From assembly GCA_034696485.1 (NCBI GenBank), contig JAQIWT010000355.1:1-22531 (forward strand): a stretch of 22,531 nucleotides of DNA, given 5' to 3'. Below, in pieces: positions 1-8,039 of this stretch (position 1 is its first letter; each line of letters begins with the position of its first letter). The translations under genes were made by a program, and so were the position numbers. The stretch is from Isohypsibius dastychi. Lineage: Eukaryota > Tardigrada > Eutardigrada > Parachela > Isohypsibiidae. The notes below the pieces were generated by a model, which worked only from the letters and a program-made list of their open reading frames with translations, did not search any database and had not been told where the DNA came from.

Positions 1-809
1 CGCTAAGATAACACAGACTCTGTACGCAGGAATCCGGAACGAGAGTCGTGCGAGCCTCGCAGGTGACAATTTCAATTGGTGTCCACTTCGTCGGAGTTGA
101 CACATGGTCGCAATTCAGGTGGATTAGAGTTCTCTCCAACTGATTCGTACAATGGCGTTGGGAACATGGAGCGGTCAGGGTCAAAGTGGGCGAAATGGCG
201 ATCGCGGACTCGAGCGTGGATGAACTCCCATAATCGCAACGGTCGGTCAACCTTCTCTGGTTCAGGTAACGGTAACGCCACTTCACCGGGCTACTCTTCC
301 TCCAAATCATGCAACCCAATGGGGGTTAGGAACACCAACAGCCAACGCAACTTGCAAGCCAAGAAAAGAATCATCTTCATGTTGATCATCGTCGTATGCG
401 AATTTTTCGTGTCCTTTACACCGATCTGGATAGTATGGCGGTTGACTCAGATATTATTGACTCAGTATGACCTTTTCTATTTTAGTCGAACTATCTGAGC
501 TTGTTCCTGTCACGACAGGCCATTGACTCAATGCAGCCCTATGTTCCTTACCTCCAACTGCTCATGTATACTTCCACCTGTTGCAACCCTATTACCTACT
601 GCTTCCTCCATTCCAAGTTCCGACAAGGATTCATCCAAGCGTTTACGTGTAAAGGCTCACAAAGTGAGACTTCGAGCGAACTAACTCGCTCAACAACAAC
701 TTTTACCCGCAATAATAACCCCATGCGCAATCTTCCTCGAGGTGAAAGCGTGGTCAGTACTAGTACATTACAACTGGCACCGAAACGAGCCCGTAAGTCA
801 GCCCGTTGA
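1..809 (+). CDS. CCK/sulfakinin receptor-like GPCR, 3' part
   Basis: Partial class A peptide GPCR whose 5' exons lie outside the window. Proposed exons: 1-62, 119-432, 486-809, with introns of 56 bp (gtgaca...ttcag) and 53 bp (gtatgg...ttttag) that restore one frame. The first exon encodes the end of TM5 and start of the third intracellular loop (TQTLYAGIR). The second encodes a Ser/Asn-rich loop, the basic QAKKR entry and TM6 (FFVSFTPIW). The third encodes TM7 with the NPxxY-type motif as NPITYCF and a helix-8 start SKFRQGF. The stretch STCCNPITYCF is typical of cholecystokinin/sulfakinin receptors, which couple peptide ligands to G proteins at the plasma membrane. The C-terminus is uncertain: a consensus donor gtaagt at 793 could splice out the stop at 807-809 and extend the tail as far as 895 or 990. 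Other peptide GPCR subfamilies remain possible. Confidence 0.8.
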
Positions 810-1293
810 AAAAATTTGAAGTTGCCAGGAAAAGATTGGCCCGTTTACTTCCAGGTCGATGGCAAACAATGGATTCAACGGACGAGTTCCTGTAACATCT
901 ACTCGAGGAGATTCCGGTTGCATTGAAATATCTCGGGATACGCAATACCAGCGACATGGCAATAATCGAACTGAGGATCAAAGATTTTAGTTTACTTTCA
1001 TATTTCATAGTGTTTGTCGTTGTTTATTCATTCCCCTGAACGTTAGCCGTTAAAGCGAGACGTCTTTACTTACGGGATGTATATTCTGGGTCCTCGAAAG
1101 TCAGTACCTCAACCGAGTTCAGGACAACGTTGTTGTTTGTGCTTCCAAAACGAATGGTTAACGAGACAAAAATGACTGATCGAATTATAACAGTTCCTTC
1201 GGTTTCGGTTGTTCAACACTATAGAGAAGATAAGAGACGAGCAGTCGAAGGGCTTCAGGGGATCTGGACAGTCACCCGAACAGCTTCTTCTTC

Positions 1294-1449
1294 AAAATGG
1301 CGGTGATTTGGTGACGAACTCTGTATCTGCCAGCCACTGTGTATACAACATGGATTAAGGGGTGAAACCGAGACGCGGAATTGGGTCGTCAGACGCCCAG
1401 AGAGAACCTAACTATGAGCTCATGCAAATAAATCTTAAAGATGGCGGCC
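1294..1449 (+). promoter_or_regulatory. candidate YY1/Pho-like sites plus octamer
   Basis: AAAATGGCGG at 1294-1303 and AAGATGGCGGCC at 1438-1449 match the YY1/Pleiohomeotic core (AAnATGGCGG). The POU octamer ATGCAAAT lies at 1422-1429, eight bases before the second site. Seen: the motifs and their spacing. Inferred: a promoter or enhancer element. It lies about 860 bp upstream of the METTL17 start codon, so the target gene is unclear. Confidence 0.25.
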
Positions 1450-1804
1450 GTTCTTGTTGTCGCTTATTCGCTATTCAGTTGAACCATATTCTTGACTTTG
1501 GGAATCAGCCCTTAATGAACTAACAGTGCTCAATCAGATCCTCGGATCCAGAGGTTTTCCGGCGATTTGGAAACAGTCGAGACCTCGTGGTTGGGCTGAA
1601 GATTGACCAGCACTAGAGATGCTGGTAAGTCTATGTGTTTGGGACAGGGTCGACTGTATTACAGAGCCAGCTCGCTGCGCAGGCGTAGTGTACGGAGATC
1701 CTATACACTGAAGGAGTGGAAAACAAAAGAAAGGCACTTGAACTTAGTCATTGCACTGTGCCGCCTTCTTGCTGGACAACCCTTAATCACCGAGACAATC
1801 CCAG

Positions 1805-1828
1805 CCCCCCCCCCCCCCCCCCCCCCCC
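1805..1828 (+). repeat. poly-C tract (24 C)
   Basis: An uninterrupted run of 24 cytosines, which is G24 on the other strand. It is the only long G/C homopolymer in the window. Proline-rich open frames across it are by-products of the run. Its exact length is likely to be polymorphic or uncertain in assembly. Confidence 0.9.
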
Positions 1829-1860
1829 AAATACCTGTGACGTGGACACAGCTATCGTCC

Positions 1861-1879
1861 GTGCACTTGCGAAGTGCAC
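1861..1879. repeat. perfect 8-bp inverted repeat, 3-bp spacer
   Basis: GTGCACTT-GCG-AAGTGCAC is a perfect inverted repeat. It is flanked by TGACGTGG (1838-1845) and TGACGTAT (1900-1907), which resemble bZIP (ATF/CREB/XBP1) sites. The group lies 400-470 bp upstream of the METTL17 start and could be a dimeric transcription-factor site. A function is inferred only. Confidence 0.5.
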
Positions 1880-2305
1880 GTTGAACCGACGCTGCACGGT
1901 GACGTATAACTCAGCGCAATCAATTTCATCACATCACCGCTTGGCATTGCATTGGCATCTTTCGTTGTTTTCGTTTCACAATCAAGTAGATAAAAATCTG
2001 CTTTGAGTTTGACTCGGCTTAATCTGGAAACGTGAGCCGCTTTACGTACAACGCAGGACAAGGGAATTTTTCTCCAATGGCTTGCCAGTTTCGTTTCATC
2101 TTGGAGGTACGTGCAGCTTTTTACTTCCTTTGTTTGTGAAGCAAGAAATTCCAAACACGAAGTATAGTTGCTTTTTCTGAATGTAACCTGACCGGTAATT
2201 CATCCATGATGACACATTGTACAAGAATTATCTTCCTGGGTATTTTAGGTTGGAACCGCATGCTCGTTTCCCATTCCCCGGATTTCGTCTCATTCTAACC
2301 TCCGG

Positions 2306-4263
2306 ATGATTCCGACTGCCAAGATTTGTTGCCATTTATTTTCGACGTCCCAACAAAATTCCGGCGCGCGCACTGATAGGAGCGTTGATTTCCGACTCGA
2401 TGAATCTTTGGAGGAGCAAATACGGCATCGTGGGGAGAAAGTGCGATCCCATCCGGGAGCAAACCCTCGAATTGGCTTGGATGATTTGCCTTTGGATTTG
2501 AACATAGCGTTGAATCGGGTTCTCGTTCGTAAGTTCTCTGATCTCATTCTTTACTCTGGTTAAGAAATCTTCTCTTTTCCAATTCATTATCCTTCTCAGA
2601 TTGTTTTTTTTCCAAAATATCTGTATTTCTAGGATTTGATCCACATACGTTACGGCAAGACGCTGTTTCCTTCCAAAAAATCCTCGATGGCCGGAAGGCT
2701 CCGGCAAAAGGGAAGGAATTACGAGCAAGAGCTCAGGAATTGGAGAAGGAATATCTTGAGTCTCGTAAGATAAAGAAGCCGAAGAAATCTGGATTTAGAA
2801 GAAGATAATTTGCGTCTTACAGGAAACATTCAAAATCTGCGCCTGACTAAATTATCAGAGGAGGAGAGAAGAGCGCTGCATAAGTCAGTGACGGATAATG
2901 TCAATCCAAAACTCCGAAGCGAATTCCACCATTGGGATCCAATTGAATATACCCCGCATTTGTGTGCTCAGTATATCGCGACTCGCTTTTCCGAGGAATA
3001 TACAGTGATGAGGAAGATCCTGGCCGATATAAAAAAGCGCGCCTCTGATTTTAACCCGGAAGCCGTGTTTGATTTCGGAGCCGGTGTTGGTAGCGCCACT
3101 TTTGCTGCCAATCAGGTCTTCGGAGAATCGTTGAAGGAATATTTGTGCGTCGACAGGTCACCGGCGATGAAAGAGACGCTTCGGCAGATTATTAACAAAG
3201 GAACGGATGGAGAGAAGCCCTTAATCGAAAATGTGTACTTGCGATCGTTTCTTCCGGGATCTCACGAGGTGAACTCGTTAATTCAAACTCAAAAGTGTTG
3301 ATGCATGAATTTACTTTTCTTTTCAGCGAAAGTACGATCTTGTGATGAGCGCCTATTCTCTTCTGGAATTCCCTTCGATGAGCGACCGTTTAAAAGCGAT
3401 TCGGTCACTTTGGATGAAAACCGAACGGTTTTTGGTCGTCGTTGAACAAGGACACGCAACCGGATATCAACTGATCTTGGAAGTACGCAATCACTTGATC
3501 GGACTTGACAAAGCAGGAAAGAATGCTCGTAAACGCGAGCAACTGGACAAAATACTTCCGGCTGGACAATTATTCGCGCCCGTGAGTTTAAACGTGGTTG
3601 ATATGTTTTAAAATAAAAAATGATTTGTTGGTGTTATAGTGTCCCCATCAGCTAAGCTGTCCCCGAATGGACAATGATGCAAACATACGTCGGGTGTCTT
3701 GCCATTTTCCAGCCCAAATCAGACCACTTCCCTTTATGGGTACGTACATTACGAGCTCGAATTTTCTCGCAGTCCGTTAGTAATATGCTTTTTTAGGTCA
3801 TCTGCATTCTCCAAAGGAATCCGCTAAATTTTCGTACGTGGTTTTTGAGAAAATCTCACCGGAAAGGGAGCGATTTCCGGAGCCCGAGTGGCCCCGGGTA
3901 GTTGAACAGCCGAAAGTAAAATCCGGACAAGTTGTTTGCCGACTGTGCTGTAGCGACGGTAAACTGCGACAAATGACTACGGGTAAAGGAAGAGATGGAA
4001 AATATATGTATATGGTGGCCAAAAACGCTCAGTGGGGAGCTCGATTGCCGGTGGATCTTTCCGATAAAAGGCTGCAGTCGGTTTTACAAACTGACCCTGA
4101 ATCGGAAAAAGCTACAAGTCTTGGAATGGAGACTGCGGAAAATATCGAGGAACAACAAATTGATGAAGTGGAAAAAACAGCTGAAGATGACGTTGAGGAT
4201 GATATTGATGGAGAAATGAACCGTATCGTTCAACTATCCAGCGAAAATAATGACGAAAAGTGA
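2306..4263 (+). CDS. METTL17: METTL17 (Rsm22-type mitoribosome assembly factor)
   Basis: Exons 2306-2528, 2633-2764, 2823-3268, 3327-3581, 3640-3739 and 3797-4263 give 540 aa. The family belongs to the Rsm22 methyltransferase-like group and helps assemble the mitochondrial small ribosomal subunit, with an iron-sulfur cluster bound by cysteines. The N-terminus (MIPTAKICCHLFSTSQQ) fits a mitochondrial targeting peptide. The SAM-fold glycine motif is FDFGAGVGS (about 201-209), followed by the acidic strand CVDRSP. Exon 4 gives YDLVMSAYSLLEFPS and FLVVVEQG. Candidate cluster ligands are C353, C359 and C373 (CPHQLSC then VSCHF), plus the VCRLCC group at 433-437. The last 60 or so residues form an acidic tail beyond the conserved region. 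Introns are 104, 58, 58, 58 and 57 bp. The first ATG was chosen for the targeting-like leader and continuous splice phasing. Confidence 0.92.
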
Positions 4264-4705
4264 ATTTCGGTGAGTTTTATTTATCACCTTTTCAAACCAG
4301 AAATCGGTCATTGAAAAAAGTGTGTCGGCTTTGGAAGCACTTTTTACTTTTTCGAAACCCTGCTCTGTCTTTCTGTGATATTTCGTGCGTGACATGGTCT
4401 TGAGAATTGCACTGTTGACGTAAAAAATCAGTTCTGAGTGTTAGGCTTCTGTTGTTCTTAAGAAAAATTTCCAATACGAACAGTGCAAATTTTGGCAAAA
4501 TTTCTGAAGTCTCTTGAAGTTTTGAGATGGTGGTGGATAAGTTTGCTAAATTACTGCTTATCGGCTTTTACATGATATTTGCCCTGAGGCACGAAAACCG
4601 GATCGAGAACTATCGGTCACGCCTTTCTGTTTTTGAGAAAATTTTGCAATTTTTGTGCGCGATCTGGTCAGAATCTCTATTCCGATTTTTTCTCACAACC
4701 ACGAC
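4264..4705. other. intergenic region, METTL17 to first LRR gene
   Basis: 442 bp with no supported gene. It must contain the 3' UTR of METTL17 and the promoter of the LRR gene, both on the plus strand. I found no AATAAA signal here and no clear TATA box. Short open frames on both strands have no recognisable content. Confidence 0.6.
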
Positions 4706-7363
4706 ATGAATGCTCTTTTCCTGATCAATATTTTAGCCTCTTTCTGGGCTCTGGGAACGGTGGTGTCGCAGTGTCCGACTCTGCCTTCCGGATCATGTTT
4801 CGTCGATTGCACTCGTGCTGTGTACAAAATCGTTTGCGAAGATATTAGTGGCTCTGATTTGGCGCAGGATATCAGAATGTACACGAATACGACCCAGTTA
4901 TTTGCTCTTGTTTTGTGGGGCTCTAAACTAAGCCGACTTGGCTCAACCATTCTGTTTCCGGTGTATGATCAGGTTGTTCGGTTGGATTTGGATAACGTTC
5001 TTGATCTGCAGTATTTGCCGGAATTGAAGAAATTATCGGCATGCAAACATGTCAGAATTGCAAACAGTCCCAAACTGACCAGTATTCCGGCGGAACTTCT
5101 TCCCGCAACGTAAGACCCCTTTATCAAATTTTTTAATTATTTTTATGAAAATATATTTTTTTGAATTATTTTGATTGTTTGGTTACATTTTTTTTGCAGT
5201 ATTGAGAGGCTGTACATGGAACAGAACTGGGGTATTCGGTCACTTGATAATGATTTTGCGGAGACCCCACAGATTCCCGGGATGAAGAACTTCACCTTAC
5301 GTGGCGGAGCGCTCAACTTTGTTCAGTTCGACTTTTTCCGTCTGTTTCCGAATCTTCGAGTGCTGCAGCTAATCAACATCAAATTCAGCTTATCGCAAAG
5401 ATGGAAGAGTATTTTTCTCTCGCTCCCTGTTCTGGAGGTTTTGGATGTAATCGGGAATGATTTTTCGGAAGTTCCAGCTGACGAACGCCAGATTATTCTT
5501 GAGAGAGCCATTCTTGGCGCAAAGATGGCCAACAATAGTCGATTTGATTTTTCTGATAATCGCTTGAGGATTACGGAAAGTTGCGTTCGCGGAATGAGCC
5601 AGCTTTCACCGGTTCGGACGTTATCTTTGAAAAACAACAAATTCAGCGATTTCGTCAGTTTGACGGATACGTTCAAGGATTTCGACAACCTGGTGACCCT
5701 TGATCTTACCGGAACCGATGCACCGAGGTCTGCACCTATAGTATTGAGATTCTTTCAGTTAAAATCTAAATAAAAATTTAATTTAAAATTAAGTTGAACA
5801 ATTAAAACTAAATAAAAAAATTAAAATTGTCTTTATAGGTCTCCCCGGATGCTCGCTGGATTACCAAAACTGCAGGAACTTCGTTTAGCCGACAACGGAT
5901 TTCGCGATCTAACAACCGTGAATATCTTTGCGGGATGCGAGTCGAAAATTCTGAGGGTTCTAGACCTGTCTTCGAACCATCTTCAGACTCTCCCAGCTGG
6001 ACTGGGATACATAGGCGAAACATTACTCGAGTTGGTCTTCAACAACAACGAAATCAATTTCGAAGAAATCGAAGCTGATGACATGAGTTTCGCTGATTTG
6101 CCGAATTTACGGCGACTTCACCTCATCAATAATCAACTGGAAACTTTCAACGGATCCAGAATTGCACTTCTTATCTCATTGGAAAAACTCGACATTAGCT
6201 GCAACAAATTTCAAACTGTGACTAGTGATTATTTTAAAGGACTTACATCTTCGCTGAAAATTCTCAACATGACCTTTTGCGCGAATCGGGATGGGACCCT
6301 GTTGTCCTTCGACGCTGATGCGTTTTCCACTCTGCCACCCATTGAGAACTTGATACTCCGAGATGGAGGCCTGCGAAGCGTCATATTCTCGATTTTGCAG
6401 ACGATTTCCCATACGTCCTTGGTGGAACTTGATTTGAGCGACAACCGCATATCCTACATTCCTCGAGCTGAGGGAATCTATCGTCCGATGAAAAATCTGA
6501 AAATTCTTCGGCTGCGAGCGAATTTATTGCAGTCGGTCGGGAAGAGAGGTTTCGCAAATTTTCCTTTGCTCGAGTATCTGGATTTGTCCAGAAATGAAAT
6601 CTCATCGATTGGCGCCGAGGATTTTGAGGGACTGTCCACATTGATTTCGTTGAGTTTAAGCGAGAATCATATTATCGATGTGGACCCCAACGCTCTTCAG
6701 CCTCTACCAAATCTGCGTGAATTTTATTATCGTCATAATAATTATCTGGATATTGTGAGCATGTTCGGCCCATCTGGTGGTCAGGAACTTCGTCATTTGG
6801 GAATGCAGGGACTAAGCCTCAGTTGCCTACCGTCTGCGCTGTTCGCCAAATTAGTTCAGTTGAAGTGGATCTATACGAATAATAGTCTGCCGATTTATGT
6901 CGATCGGGGATCCTTCCGAAGTTTGAACGAAGAAATTGGGAAAACTCCGGCCAAGCCTTTCATGTTCAGAGACAACGACATTTATAAGAGGGTCTGCAGA
7001 GATGTTTACGAAGAAATTGACGATGAGTAAGTTTGCGCTTCCTTTCGTTACAAAAAAACAAATCAGAATTTTTAAAATACAATCTTGCTATTTTAGTTTT
7101 TTTCATGTGGGCGCAGCTGTTTCCTGATGCTGTTTTGTCATTGCAGGCCCATCAGAATTATCGTTCGTAGTAAATCTGGTGGGATATCCCAGAAACTCGT
7201 GGCGAATTTCCCGGCTTGCTACGCACCGATTGCCCACGATCTTGTGAGGATTGCATCGAATTTGATTTGTGATGGGAGTGAGACTGCGCCAACACAGGTC
7301 GAAGAGATGTTGGAGAATACTGGCAGTAGTAGTTATTTGCAAAGTGCCCGTGACGAGTTTTGA
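4706..7363 (+). CDS. secreted leucine-rich-repeat protein, copy A
   Basis: Exons 4706-5109, 5200-5727, 5839-7026 and 7147-7363 give 778 aa; introns are 90, 111 and 120 bp. A signal peptide (MNALFLINILASFWALG) precedes a cysteine cap C23, C31, C35, C44 (C-x7-C-x3-C-x8-C), resembling an LRR N-terminal cap. Many LRRs follow, for example LDLSSNHLQTLPAGL, LDISCNKFQTV and LDLSRNEISSIGAEDFEGL. The C-terminal part has further cysteines but no membrane anchor, so the product is probably extracellular. Such proteins usually bind other proteins; the ligand is unknown. The donor of intron 2 (gag|gtctgc) is weak but is the only one found that keeps the frame and repeat register. It is a tandem paralogue of the gene at 8040-10720, sharing cap spacing and the SLKxLNMTFC motif. 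A Toll or chaoptin relative is not excluded, but no TM or TIR is present. Confidence 0.82.
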
Positions 7364-8039
7364 GCTTATACCGCAGTTTTCCAAGTCTCCTTATCTCTCC
7401 GCACAATGTAAATGTTTAATTGAGGGAGCAAAAATCTACATGTGTTCAAAGATTCCTGTTTTCTTATTTTATGATGTAACTTTTTGGAACCTGCCGCACA
7501 CAATTTTCCGGAAATATTCTGCATACTTCAGTCGTCACGGCTTTGCTAGCGAATAATGCCTGGATGCCGGAGGGCTGCTGCTTTTTTCAAAACCAAATAA
7601 ATAACTTAATTCCTGGATGCTTGCTAGGTGGATATATTGAAGTGTTTGTCGTCAGCTTGCAGTTCATTGTAGTTTTGAGAGACTGCCTGCATGGATTTAC
7701 TTTGTACTTGTAGTTATAAGTACATTACCGGATATCTGATTTAAATCCCAGGTTAATTTATCTGAAATCAGTCGTGACTTTAATATCTGCCACCGATAGA
7801 GCAATCAGTTAGTCATAGTTATAGAGATGTACCTCTGGAAATCGTTTGGGGTTTATCGGAAAGGTCACATTCTGGTCTTCTTTCCTCAGTCATTTTCTGA
7901 ATATATTTCTTATCTCATGGTTATATCGGAAAAACTGAGTGCGCCCTGAGGGCAAGTTGTTGCAAACAGTTGCCAAAACTTTCGTTATTACGCTTATCCA
8001 TCAGCTCCGAAATGTCATGCTTTTTGATTGTTATGCACA
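7364..8039. other. intergenic region between LRR paralogues
   Basis: 676 bp without a supported gene. It holds the 3' UTR of LRR copy A, with a poly(A) signal at 7596-7601, and the promoter and 5' UTR of copy B. A small hairpin-like GCCCTGAGGGC lies at 7943-7953. Short open frames at 7269-7556 and 7970-8176 show no domain and overlap UTR or exon in the wrong frame. Confidence 0.6.
7596..7601 (+). terminator. poly(A) signal AATAAA, LRR copy A
   Basis: AATAAA within AAATAAATAA, about 230 bp after the stop of LRR copy A and well before copy B. The position suits the cleavage and polyadenylation signal of copy A. Sequence match only. Confidence 0.5.

Larger units (their letters stand above)
810..2305. 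other. intergenic region, GPCR to METTL17
   Basis: About 1.5 kb with no coding exon I can support; its open frames are short and low-complexity. It holds possible GPCR tail exons up to 990, an AATAAA at 1427-1432, two YY1-like ATGGCGG sites, an octamer ATGCAAAT, a run of 24 C, and a palindrome flanked by TGACGT motifs. The METTL17 promoter presumably lies in the right half. No TATA box is evident close to the METTL17 start. Confidence 0.6.

Noticed and set aside
76-498. Single 140-codon reading frame starting at a TTG
   Set aside because: It mixes GPCR exon 2 with parts of both flanking introns. The splice sites at 62/119 and 432/486 give a better receptor sequence.
1603-2006. Proline-rich open frames across the C run
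   Set aside because: Any frame through C24 reads poly-proline. The flanks show no domain and no splice support.
1852-2154. 100-codon minus-strand open frame
   Set aside because: No recognisable domain, and it covers the palindromic regulatory-looking stretch; most likely chance.
2336-2728. 130-codon minus-strand open frame
   Set aside because: Antisense to METTL17 exons 1 and 2, which have clear homology and phased splice sites.
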